A DNA stretch of 64,000 nucleotides from UBA1858 sp965262455 (GTDB lineage: Bacteria; Pseudomonadota; Gammaproteobacteria; UBA4575): contig CBDHFH010000008.1 of NCBI GenBank assembly GCA_965262455.1, forward strand, positions 992,001 to 1,056,000. The letters run 5' to 3'. The translations under genes and the position numbers were made by a program. How positions within the stretch are numbered: position 1 is the stretch's first letter; every line of letters starts with the position of its first letter. Under the pieces are notes generated by a model. That model was not told the DNA's origin and searched no databases. It was given only the letters and a program-made list of their open reading frames with translations. This document shows, piece after piece, positions 16,618 to 25,902 of this stretch.

Positions 16618-19173
16618 ATGACGATAAAAAGCCTTAAAGTAGAATTTCAACCTACCATACCAGAAGAGCTATCTGGGCTAGCAGAATTGGCTAATGATTT
16701 ATATTACGGTTGGAGCCCCCAGACTCAGAAACTATTTGAGCGATTAGATCGGGATCTATGGGAAAAATGTAAACATAACCCAAAATTATTTTTGCGCAAC
16801 ATTTCGCAGCAAACGTTAAATCATGCCCTTAATGAAGGCAGTTTCAAAGAGGAATATGCACGCGCGCTATCGACATACAATGCCTATAGCAAGCTAACAA
16901 TGCGTCAGGACTTTAAAGATATTCTAAATCCTGATACTGATTTAATTGCTTATCTGTGCCTGGAATTTGGTTTTCATGAGAGTGTTCCTATTTATTCAGG
17001 CGGCTTAGGTATTCTTGCTGGTGATTTATGTAAAGCTGCAAGTGACATGGCTATTCCCTTTGTTGCCGTCGGGTTGCTCTATCGTCAAGGCTACTTCACT
17101 CAGGAGGTCGATGGTCATGGCAATCAAATTGAACATCATATTCCAACACAATTTGATAATTTACCAATTAAACCTTGTCACGATAATCAAGGTAATGAGT
17201 TACATATCGCTATCGATTTACCTGATCGTAGTGTGGCGCTAAAAGTCTGGGTGGCAAAGGCAGGCAATATCAATTTATATTTATTGGATAGCGACATACC
17301 TGAAAACTCAGCCCAAGACCGCAAGATAACCTATCAACTCTATGGTGGCGGCAAAGAACTGCGCATACAGCAAGAAATAGTATTAGGACTCGGCGGTGTG
17401 CGTGCCTTGAGAGCATTGAACTTACATCCGACCGTCTGGCATATCAATGAGGGACACGCTGCATTCTCAATGCTAGAACGCTGTCGTGAAAGCGTAGAAC
17501 AAGGTATTAGTTTTAATGAAGCTGTTGAAACAAACGCATGTAATGTCGTATTCACCACACATACTCCAGTGCCTGCCGGTCATGATTTATTTCCCCGGGA
17601 CATCATCAATAACTATTTTAGTCATTTTATTCAAACGCTGGGGATCGACCTGAACACATTTATGCAACTTGGCAAAAATGGTGATGGTGACGATTTTAAT
17701 ATGACAGCACTGGCATTACGTTTTTCCAGATTTCACAACGGCGTGAGTAAGATTCACCATACCATTGCATCAAAAATGGAAGCGCATGTGTGGCCACAAA
17801 TTCCTTACCAAGAAAACCCGATTGGTTATGTCACCAATGGCGCTCACTTACGTACTTTTTTAGCCACCGAGTGGAAGTCTTTATTTGATATGCGTTTTGG
17901 TAATTGGCGCAGCCAAATGAATAATGAAGAATTTTGGAATTGCATCGATAAAATCCCTTCGCATCGATTTTGGAGTGCTCGTCGTGAATTAAAATCGGCA
18001 TTGCTATTAGATGTATATGAGCGGCTTCTCAATCAATACAAGAGAAATGGCTACAGCCAATCTACTATTGATCGAATTACTAAATATATTAACCCTCAGG
18101 ATTCAAATACATTAATTCTTGGCTTTGCGCGCCGCTTCGCAACATATAAAAGAGCACACTTACTATTTTACGATATCGAGCGTTTTGAGAAACTTGTTAA
18201 TGATCCAGAGCGCCCAGTGATTTTAATATTTGCTGGTAAAGCGCACCCGGATGATGAACCTGGCAAACAGCTGATTAGACATATCCATGAACTATCCCAA
18301 CGACCAAATTTAATTGGACGACTTTTATTTGTCGAGGGATATGACATTAGTTTAGCGCGACGCTTGGTAACAGGGGTAGATATCTGGCTAAATAATCCTG
18401 AGTACCCGTTAGAGGCAAGCGGCACATCAGGCATGAAAGCAGGCATGAATGGTGCAGTTAACTTAAGTATTTTAGACGGTTGGTGGGATGAAGGTTTTAA
18501 CAGCAAAAATGGTTGGGGCTTGATGCCACACCCTTCTTGGGATGACATTGAATACAGAAACCAGAAAGAGTCATGTGATCTGCATGATGTGATTGAGCAT
18601 GATGTATTGCCAAAATATTTTAATAAAAATGGACAAGGTCATTCAGAAGACTGGGTAACGATCTCCAAAGAGTCTATGAAAAGCATCATTCCCAATTTTA
18701 ATTCCGAAAGAATGTTATCTGATTACATAAATAACTTTTATTTACCTGCTATCCAACGATCTAAAGTCATCTGTTCAGATCAAAACAAAATTACAGAATT
18801 AACCAACTGGAAACAAAAAGCACTAGCGACTTGGCCACAGGTCAGTTTGTCTTTAACACCTGGCAATCAATTACAAGCCAAGCAAGGCGAGTTATTTACA
18901 CTTCATATTGACGCCAACTTAAGCTCGCTCACCAAAGATGATGTCATTGTTGAGTGCATCATCAGCGATCATGAGAACAAAGTACTGTCAGATAATTGCC
19001 ATGCGTTCGAACTGACTGCTGATGGTGAAGCTGATAATGGTAAACAGCGCTATAAACTAGAATGCAAGGCAATGATGTCAGGCCAGAAACATATAAAGTT
19101 TCGTATTTATCCGTATCACAATTTGCTATGTCATAAGTTTGAATTGGGCTGCATGACATGGCTTGAGTCATAA
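16618..19173 (+). CDS. glgP: Glycogen/alpha-glucan phosphorylase, long form
   Basis: The 851-residue GT35 enzyme releases glucose 1-phosphate from glycogen ends. An N-terminal DUF3417-like segment (about 10-115) marks the form common outside enterics. GGLGILAGD near residue 130, HINEGHAAF near 279, and the pyridoxal-phosphate lysine in EASGTSGMKAG near 608 are visible. The start is the second of two close ATGs (16618), which alone is in frame. The 3' end overlaps the convergent malQ by 43 bp, so the two transcripts form antisense tails. Confidence 0.94.
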   Translation: MTIKSLKVEFQPTIPEELSGLAELANDLYYGWSPQTQKLFERLDRDLWEKCKHNPKLFLRNISQQTLNHALNEGSFKEEYARALSTYNAYSKLTMRQDFKDILNPDTDLIAYLCLEFGFHESVPIYSGGLGILAGDLCKAASDMAIPFVAVGLLYRQGYFTQEVDGHGNQIEHHIPTQFDNLPIKPCHDNQGNELHIAIDLPDRSVALKVWVAKAGNINLYLLDSDIPENSAQDRKITYQLYGGGKELRIQQEIVLGLGGVRALRALNLHPTVWHINEGHAAFSMLERCRESVEQGISFNEAVETNACNVVFTTHTPVPAGHDLFPRDIINNYFSHFIQTLGIDLNTFMQLGKNGDGDDFNMTALALRFSRFHNGVSKIHHTIASKMEAHVWPQIPYQENPIGYVTNGAHLRTFLATEWKSLFDMRFGNWRSQMNNEEFWNCIDKIPSHRFWSARRELKSALLLDVYERLLNQYKRNGYSQSTIDRITKYINPQDSNTLILGFARRFATYKRAHLLFYDIERFEKLVNDPERPVILIFAGKAHPDDEPGKQLIRHIHELSQRPNLIGRLLFVEGYDISLARRLVTGVDIWLNNPEYPLEASGTSGMKAGMNGAVNLSILDGWWDEGFNSKNGWGLMPHPSWDDIEYRNQKESCDLHDVIEHDVLPKYFNKNGQGHSEDWVTISKESMKSIIPNFNSERMLSDYINNFYLPAIQRSKVICSDQNKITELTNWKQKALATWPQVSLSLTPGNQLQAKQGELFTLHIDANLSSLTKDDVIVECIISDHENKVLSDNCHAFELTADGEADNGKQRYKLECKAMMSGQKHIKFRIYPYHNLLCHKFELGCMTWLES

Positions 19174-20660
19174 TCAACACAATAACTAAATCGTTCAAAT
19201 TTCATAAGTAATGATTCGACTCTACTAATAATCTCGTCATTAAATTGTTCCTCCTCCAAACGCCATCGCCAGTTGCCCTCAGTGGTGCCAGGGGTATTCA
19301 TACGAAACCCATAACCGAGTCCAAGCAAATCTTGCATCGGGATAATTGCTAACCTAGCTCGCGACTCAAAAGCAATTTCAATCAGTGTCCAAGGCATATC
19401 AATGGATTCTTTACCTAAACAATGCGAAATATAGCTTTTTGTTTCGGGAGATAATGATGCATACCAGCTGACAGTCGTGTCATTATCATGAGTTGCCGTA
19501 TACACCAAGCTATTCTCTGCATGATTGCATGGCAAGTAAGGATTATCATCATCACCGCTGAAAGCAAATTGCAAAATAAGCATGCCAGGCAGTGCAAACT
19601 GTTCACGCAACTGGATAACATCCTGAGTAATGGTGCCTAAGTCTTCTGCTATTAATGCCAGGTCGGGAAACGCGTCATTTAGTTTTCGTAACAATTTCTC
19701 ACCAGGGGCATCAACCCAACGACCATTAACAGCATTTTCTTCGCTGGCGGGAATTTCCCAGTACTGTGCCAAGCCTCTAAAATGATCAATGCGCACACCA
19801 TCATAGAGTTTGTTTTGGGTATTCATGCGTTGCACCCACCAACTGAATTCATCCGCTTCTAGCTGATCCCATTGATAATGCGGATTCCCCCAGCGTTGAC
19901 CAAATTCAGAAAAATAATCCGGCGGCACGCCGGCAACAAAATCTGCCACGCCATGCTCATTCACTGCAAAGTATTGTCGCTTGGCCCACACCTCAGCACT
20001 ATCATGTGCAACAAAAATTGGCATATCACCAATAATAAACACGCCTCTTTGATTGGCGTATGCTTTTAATTCAGACCACTGGGTAAAAAAAATATATTGT
20101 TGAAAAAAAATTGCATTTATTTTTTCTTTATGATGAAACTTGAATTCATCAATAGCATCTTTATCAACATCACGATATTGGGCTGGCCATTCCGTCCAGC
20201 TTTTATTATCAAACTTATTGCGTAACACTATAAATAAAGCATAATCATGTAACCAATGATAATTCTGTTCAATAAATAGTTGAAAGTTATGCGCATTAGC
20301 AGGGCTTTTTAAACGCTCAAATTCAGAATATGCATGCTCAATTAATTCTATTCGCCAAGCAAGGTCCGTGCCGTTCTTTATTTGAATGTTATCGGATGTT
20401 AGCCAACCTTTATTCGCCAACCATTCAAGATTAATAAGTTGTGGATTGCCTGCGTGCGCAGACAGAGACTGATAAGGACACATATCTTCGTGCGTCGGTC
20501 CTAGTGGCAGTATTTGCCAGACACTTAACCCTGCACTGCATAATTGATCTATAAATTGATAGGCATATTCACTAAAGTCGCCAAAAGCGTGCGGCCCAGG
20601 CAATGACGTTATATGAAGCAACACCCCCGCTCGCCTATCCGTCATCAGTGTTGAAGGCAT
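19131..20660 (-). CDS. malQ: 4-alpha-glucanotransferase (amylomaltase)
   Basis: The 509-residue GH77 enzyme disproportionates maltodextrins. Motifs: LLHITSLPGPHAFGD near residue 15, GDMPIFVAHDSAEVW near 212, the nucleophile in VRIDHFRGL near 293, acid/base in AEDLG near 341, and TATHDNDTTVSW near 390. It follows the GH57 gene after five bases and glgC beyond, forming a glgC-GH57-malQ operon. The C-terminal 14 codons overlap glgP on the other strand. Together with GlgP it would trim short glucans. Confidence 0.94.
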   Translation of the reverse strand: MPSTLMTDRRAGVLLHITSLPGPHAFGDFSEYAYQFIDQLCSAGLSVWQILPLGPTHEDMCPYQSLSAHAGNPQLINLEWLANKGWLTSDNIQIKNGTDLAWRIELIEHAYSEFERLKSPANAHNFQLFIEQNYHWLHDYALFIVLRNKFDNKSWTEWPAQYRDVDKDAIDEFKFHHKEKINAIFFQQYIFFTQWSELKAYANQRGVFIIGDMPIFVAHDSAEVWAKRQYFAVNEHGVADFVAGVPPDYFSEFGQRWGNPHYQWDQLEADEFSWWVQRMNTQNKLYDGVRIDHFRGLAQYWEIPASEENAVNGRWVDAPGEKLLRKLNDAFPDLALIAEDLGTITQDVIQLREQFALPGMLILQFAFSGDDDNPYLPCNHAENSLVYTATHDNDTTVSWYASLSPETKSYISHCLGKESIDMPWTLIEIAFESRARLAIIPMQDLLGLGYGFRMNTPGTTEGNWRWRLEEEQFNDEIISRVESLLMKFERFSYCVDYDSSHVMQPNSNL

Positions 20661-20665
20661 ATTCT

Positions 20666-22372
20666 TTACTCGCTGCTACGCCGCATAGATCCTCCGCCTA
20701 GGGGATCCCCATGCCCAAAGGTAAAGCTAACTGAGAGATAGTCGGGTGGGTTTAAACTCATTAATAAATATAAATTTCTTAGGTTATGCCTAAATAGTTT
20801 TTCAAAATCACTCACTGTTTCAGCAGAATTATAATCGCCGAACCACCAGAACCAGTCAGACCCCTCACACAAGGCGAGTTGTTTTTCTAATTGCTCACGT
20901 TGTTCCATGCTGGTGTTATTTGAGTCAATAAAGTTATCATACGCTCGTTTGGCCTCACACAACATTTCCCAGCCACGATTTTTTTCTTCTGAACCAATCC
21001 AAGTTGAAAGTGTGCCATACACCCAACTGCCAGCGACCACATTAGGTAATTGTTGCGCCTCGGGATGATATTTTTCCAGGTAATTTGAATAGGTCGTTAA
21101 CTCAATTCCGTGATGACATGACAACTGCTCATATAATGCATTTAAAAAATGAAATCCATTTTCTGGGTAATGTTCCCAGGCATTCTCTCCATCAAGTATG
21201 ATAGATAAGATAGTATTGTCAGTCCTATGTTGTTGATGTGCAATTTCTTCAATTTTTTCGATAAGATTCGCTACCGCATCATCCGCATGCCAATTAGAAT
21301 ATTCAAATCCAATTAGATCGGATAAGTGATCATCTCTAAAAAAGCATACAGCATTTTGCCCTGCAATCTGATTGGGTAGATGATCATAGAAGACTTCATC
21401 GCTGGCATTATTCTGTTCAGCTTTATTAACGCTATTCCAAAACACACCGGCACCACTGGCATACCAGGTAAATCCATGTTTTTGTAACAGCAGAGATGAC
21501 TCGGCACTTATCGCCCCTTCAGAGGGCCAGCAGCCTTTCGGGTTAAAACCAAAGTGACGGTTAAAAATTTCCAGTCCTTTTTCAATATGCCACTCTGCTC
21601 GCTGATCTCCTCCGGGATAAAATTGTTCAGCCGGCATAGGCGCACCAGGCATGGCTTCTTTCCCACATTCCAGATCGATGAGTAGCGGTGAAATTGGATG
21701 CGCATAGGGTGTCGTGGTGAGCTCGATTTGGTTGATCTCCGCAAGATGACGATACCTAGGAATAATCGAACCAATAAGCTCAGTGATTACAGTAATCAAC
21801 ACCATGCGATCTTCATAATTAAAAGTATGTTCTTTTAACAGTAGTTTCTTAACGCGAATATCATTACGTCGAGTGTATTCAGCTAGCCAGCTTAAGTGAT
21901 ACCAAACCAGCAGGTCATATAGATACTGATCACTTAAATAGTAAATGATATTTGGATCTGAATTGAGTTTCTCATTCAATAGAAGCAGTCGTTCATACGC
22001 AGGATAACGATGAATCACTCGTTCTTTATTAATTTTGATACATGCGTTGATTAACTCAATACGTTTATCAATATCTTGCGTCAACACTTCACTGGCCAGC
22101 GCTGCGAGCAAAGGATCTAAAATGGGTTGTTTTGTTTTTTGGAAATTAATCAGTTGTTTTGCATAATCGTCAATCTGATCCAATAAAACAGGCGTGAAAT
22201 TAACTACCACATGGGCTTGCGGGCAATTTTCAAGATGCATGGCCATATCTGCATAATCTTTAATTGTATGCAAATACGTCCAAGGCAAAGTATATGTCCC
22301 ACTGGATAAATCACGATAATCTGGCTGATGCATATGCCAATATAGTGCGACTTTAAACTTTTTATCTTGCAT
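20666..22372 (-). CDS. GH57 family glycoside hydrolase (amylase or glucanotransferase type)
   Basis: The 568-residue product opens with LYWHMHQPDYRD, the classic first GH57 motif, and has GCWPSEGAIS near 285 (nucleophile Glu) and ILDGENAWEHYPENG near 395 (acid/base Asp). GH57 covers alpha-amylases, glucanotransferases and branching enzymes; GlgB is already present, so amylase or transferase is more likely. The start codon lies inside the end of glgC (11-bp overlap), so translation is coupled. It is cytosolic, as no signal peptide is seen. Confidence 0.88.
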   Translation of the reverse strand: MQDKKFKVALYWHMHQPDYRDLSSGTYTLPWTYLHTIKDYADMAMHLENCPQAHVVVNFTPVLLDQIDDYAKQLINFQKTKQPILDPLLAALASEVLTQDIDKRIELINACIKINKERVIHRYPAYERLLLLNEKLNSDPNIIYYLSDQYLYDLLVWYHLSWLAEYTRRNDIRVKKLLLKEHTFNYEDRMVLITVITELIGSIIPRYRHLAEINQIELTTTPYAHPISPLLIDLECGKEAMPGAPMPAEQFYPGGDQRAEWHIEKGLEIFNRHFGFNPKGCWPSEGAISAESSLLLQKHGFTWYASGAGVFWNSVNKAEQNNASDEVFYDHLPNQIAGQNAVCFFRDDHLSDLIGFEYSNWHADDAVANLIEKIEEIAHQQHRTDNTILSIILDGENAWEHYPENGFHFLNALYEQLSCHHGIELTTYSNYLEKYHPEAQQLPNVVAGSWVYGTLSTWIGSEEKNRGWEMLCEAKRAYDNFIDSNNTSMEQREQLEKQLALCEGSDWFWWFGDYNSAETVSDFEKLFRHNLRNLYLLMSLNPPDYLSVSFTFGHGDPLGGGSMRRSSE

Positions 22373-23633
22373 GATGGATTTCCTGATCGAGCATTTCCGG
22401 TGTGACTAACACACGCTTCTTCGGGCTTATATAAAATTGCTCGCTATCATGTTCATGGTCATAGCCGATAGAGGTACCATCTTGAATCACACACGCTTTA
22501 TCAATAATTGCATTTTTGATTCTGCAATTTTTACCTATGCGCACATCGGGCAAAATAACGCTGCTTTCAACTACACTGTTCTCTTGCACCCATACGTTCG
22601 AGAACAACAGTGAGTGGTGAATTGTTGCACCAGAAATAATACAACCACCAGATACCATAGAATCAACGGCCATACCTCGGCATTCGTCATCATTAAAAAT
22701 AAACTTGGCGGGTGGCAATTGTTCTTGATAAGACCAGATAGGCCAGCTTTTATCGTATAAATTAAGCTCAGGAGTGATAGCAATTAACTCCATGTTTGCT
22801 TCATAGTATGCATCAACTGTTCCTACATCACGCCAGTAAACCTGCTTACTGGTGCTCTCACTGACAAAGGCATACGCGTTGACATTGTAATTTTTCCGTA
22901 CCACATACGGAATGATATCTTTTCCAAAGTCATGACTAGAATTTGGATCATCCGCATCACGAATTAACTGCTCGATTAAAAATTTTGTGTTGAAGATATA
23001 GATGCCCATGGATGCGAGTGCAACATCGTCTCTCCCTGGGACAGGCGTTGGATTCTCGGGCTTTTCCCTAAACGAAGTAATTCTCTCGTCAGAGTCTATT
23101 GCCATCACGCCAAACTCTGTGGCTTCATGTATCGGCACTTCGATACAACCAACAGTTAAATCTGCCTGACTAGATAAATGATTAGCCAGCATGCTGCCAT
23201 AATCCATTTTATAAATATGATCCCCTGCTAATATAATAATATATGCAGGCTCGAATGTTCTAATAATATCAATATTCTGATAGACAGCATCTGCGGTGCC
23301 TTGATACCAAGACGTCTCAATCCTCTGCTGAGCCGGCAACAGCTCTACAAACTCACCAAATTCACCACGAAAGAATGACCAGCCTTTTTGAATGTGCCTG
23401 ATTAAAGAATGTGCTTTATATTGCGTCAGAACAGCAATTTGGCGTATGCCGGAGTTAACACAATTTGATAGCGGAAAGTCAATGATACGAAACTTGCCGC
23501 CAAACGGCACGGCGGGCTTTGCACGCCATTCCGTTAAATTTTTCAACCGCGACCCTCTTCCACCTGCTAAGATTAAAGCAAGTGTATTTCTGGTTAGACG
23601 ACTGACATAACGCTTAGAATTATCATCTTTCAT
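22362..23633 (-). CDS. glgC: Glucose-1-phosphate adenylyltransferase
   Basis: The 423-residue product makes ADP-glucose, the committed step of glycogen synthesis. It shows the nucleotidyltransferase motif LAGGRGSRLKNLTEWRAKPA near 16-35, FPLSNCVNSG near 53, the WYQGTADAV loop near 114, and a left-handed helix C-terminal domain. It diverges from glgB with only 29 bp between annotated starts, so their promoters must overlap each other or coding sequence. First gene of the glgC-GH57-malQ operon. Confidence 0.95.
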   Translation of the reverse strand: MKDDNSKRYVSRLTRNTLALILAGGRGSRLKNLTEWRAKPAVPFGGKFRIIDFPLSNCVNSGIRQIAVLTQYKAHSLIRHIQKGWSFFRGEFGEFVELLPAQQRIETSWYQGTADAVYQNIDIIRTFEPAYIIILAGDHIYKMDYGSMLANHLSSQADLTVGCIEVPIHEATEFGVMAIDSDERITSFREKPENPTPVPGRDDVALASMGIYIFNTKFLIEQLIRDADDPNSSHDFGKDIIPYVVRKNYNVNAYAFVSESTSKQVYWRDVGTVDAYYEANMELIAITPELNLYDKSWPIWSYQEQLPPAKFIFNDDECRGMAVDSMVSGGCIISGATIHHSLLFSNVWVQENSVVESSVILPDVRIGKNCRIKNAIIDKACVIQDGTSIGYDHEHDSEQFYISPKKRVLVTPEMLDQEIHHAR

Positions 23634-23662
23634 TTTATTATCCAGTCAAGTGAATATTTATT

Positions 23663-25852
23663 ATGGCGTCAACAACTAAAGTATCGACAATGGCGCTGAA
23701 TGACAAGCTGAAAAAGTTGATTAAGGCTCAAGAATGTGACCCTTTGGCTGTTCTTGGTCGTCAAACGGAAAATTCCAAGCCATTAATTCGAGTTTTCCTG
23801 CCATTTTGCCAAACTGTAAGACTAGGTCGCGATGGACCAGAAATGACGAGATTGGCTAATACGGATATCTTTGAATACCATGGACCACAACAAGACATTC
23901 CGCAACACTATCAAATCTATTGGAAGAATGAACAGGGTCATGAGTTTATAGAATTTGATCCATATACCTTTTTTCCTGAGATATCCGACTATGATTTGCA
24001 TTTATTCGGTGAAGGACAACACTGGCATATTTATCGCGTACTAGGCGCTCATCAGTGCGTTATCGACGAGATCGAAGGCACGCGTTTTACTGTGTGGGCA
24101 CCAAACGCACAGCGTGTCAGTGTAGTGTCAGACTTAAATCGCTGGGATGGCCGCCGACACCCAATGTGCAACTTAGGAATAAGTGGCTTATGGACACTTT
24201 TCATTCCTGACATGACAGTAGGCGATGTCTATAAGTATGAAATACTCAGTCGTCATGACTCACAATTACTGGTCAAAGCAGACCCCTATGCCCAAGCATT
24301 TGAACAAAGGCCAAAGACAGCCTCTGTTGTTCACCATGCGAGCTGTTTTAACTGGCAAGACTATGATTGGATATCACAACGCAGCCATAACGACTGGTTA
24401 CATCAACCCATGTCAATTTATGAGGTACATCTGGGCTCATGGCAACGAGATTATCAGAATGAATTCTTAAGTTATCGAGAATTAGCTGAGCGCCTTGTGA
24501 AATATGTGGTTGAAATGAATTTCACGCATATTGAACTGTTACCGATTTGCGAATACCCGTTTGATGATTCGTGGGGCTATCAAACATTAGGTTACTTTGC
24601 GCCGACTTCACGTTTTGGTAGCCCAGATGATTTTCGCTATTTTGTGGATCACTGTCATAAACACAATATTGGCGTGATTCTGGATTGGGTGCCAGCGCAT
24701 TTCCCTAAAGATGAACATGGTCTGAGTCAATTTGATGGTACCGCGCTTTATGAACATCAGGACCCTCGTCTTGGCGAGCATCCTGACTGGGGGACATTGA
24801 TATATAACTATGGTCGCAATGAAGTGCAGAATTTCCTGCTTGCCAGTGCAATATATTGGCTAGAGGAGTTTCACATAGATGGCTTACGCGTTGATGCCGT
24901 CGCCTCTTTATTATATTTAGATTACTCACGCGAAGAAGGCCAATGGATTCCTAATCAGCATGGAGGTAACGAAAACCTAGAGGCCATACAATTTATTCGC
25001 CAATTAAACAGCGTGACACATGCAGAATTTCCAGGCACTTTGATTCTTGCTGAAGAATCGACTTCATGGCCACAAGTATCCAAGCCAGTCTCTATGGGCG
25101 GGTTAGGTTTTTCCATGAAATGGAATATGGGTTGGATGCACGACACGCTTGAGTACATGAGCAAAGAGCCGATACATCGCAAACATCATCATAATGAGCT
25201 TACTTTTGGCCTCTTATATGCGTTCACAGAAAATTTTGTCTTACCCTTTTCACATGATGAAGTGGTGCATGGCAAATCGTCTTTAATCAACAAAATGCCT
25301 GGAGATGAATGGCAGCAATTTGCTAATTTACGCTTATTACTCATCTATATGTTTACCTACCCGGGTAAGAAATTACTATTCATGGGCTGTGAGTTTGGAC
25401 AAAGACAAGAATGGAATCATAAACAGGGGTTAGATTGGTATGTTTTAGACTATCCATTGCATCGAGGCATACAACATTTAGTCAAAGACTTGAATTTATT
25501 CTATGCAAATAATCCATCTCTTCATCATTTCGATTTTGATGAGCAAGGATTTCAATGGATTAACTGTGATGATCGCGATCAATCTGTATTGTGCTACTTA
25601 AGAAAGAATCACGATCAATTTTGTATAATTGCGCTAAATTTTACCCCAGTGGTTCGAGAAAATTATAAAATTGGCGTCCCGTTTGCAAATACTTATAAAG
25701 AAATACTGAACAGTGACTCCAGTTATTATTCCGGCTCAAATACTGGCAATCCACCGGCATTAACTCCTGAGCCATATGAATCGATGGGCTACCCAAATAC
25801 TTTACAGCTAACGCTACCACCATTAGGTGGCGTTATATTAATACCTGAGTAA
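23663..25852 (+). CDS. glgB: 1,4-alpha-glucan branching enzyme
   Basis: The 729-residue GH13 enzyme adds alpha-1,6 branches to glycogen. Order: N-terminal CBM48-like modules (about 25-225), catalytic barrel with WVPAHFPKD, GLRVDAVASLLYLDY (nucleophile Asp near 412), ILAEEST (acid Glu near 464) and FSHDEVVHGK near 529, then a C-terminal all-beta domain. Full length for the family. ATG 23663 or 23690 may start translation; neither has a clear ribosome site. glgA follows. Confidence 0.95.
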   Translation: MASTTKVSTMALNDKLKKLIKAQECDPLAVLGRQTENSKPLIRVFLPFCQTVRLGRDGPEMTRLANTDIFEYHGPQQDIPQHYQIYWKNEQGHEFIEFDPYTFFPEISDYDLHLFGEGQHWHIYRVLGAHQCVIDEIEGTRFTVWAPNAQRVSVVSDLNRWDGRRHPMCNLGISGLWTLFIPDMTVGDVYKYEILSRHDSQLLVKADPYAQAFEQRPKTASVVHHASCFNWQDYDWISQRSHNDWLHQPMSIYEVHLGSWQRDYQNEFLSYRELAERLVKYVVEMNFTHIELLPICEYPFDDSWGYQTLGYFAPTSRFGSPDDFRYFVDHCHKHNIGVILDWVPAHFPKDEHGLSQFDGTALYEHQDPRLGEHPDWGTLIYNYGRNEVQNFLLASAIYWLEEFHIDGLRVDAVASLLYLDYSREEGQWIPNQHGGNENLEAIQFIRQLNSVTHAEFPGTLILAEESTSWPQVSKPVSMGGLGFSMKWNMGWMHDTLEYMSKEPIHRKHHHNELTFGLLYAFTENFVLPFSHDEVVHGKSSLINKMPGDEWQQFANLRLLLIYMFTYPGKKLLFMGCEFGQRQEWNHKQGLDWYVLDYPLHRGIQHLVKDLNLFYANNPSLHHFDFDEQGFQWINCDDRDQSVLCYLRKNHDQFCIIALNFTPVVRENYKIGVPFANTYKEILNSDSSYYSGSNTGNPPALTPEPYESMGYPNTLQLTLPPLGGVILIPE

Positions 25853-25902
25853 ATACTTCGTTTTAAGGAGCGCATGCCATAAATAACTCGCAACATCACA
25901 AG

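Noticed and set aside
17340..18548. Several minus-strand ORFs inside glgP
   Set aside because: Shadows of a long, well-supported coding frame.
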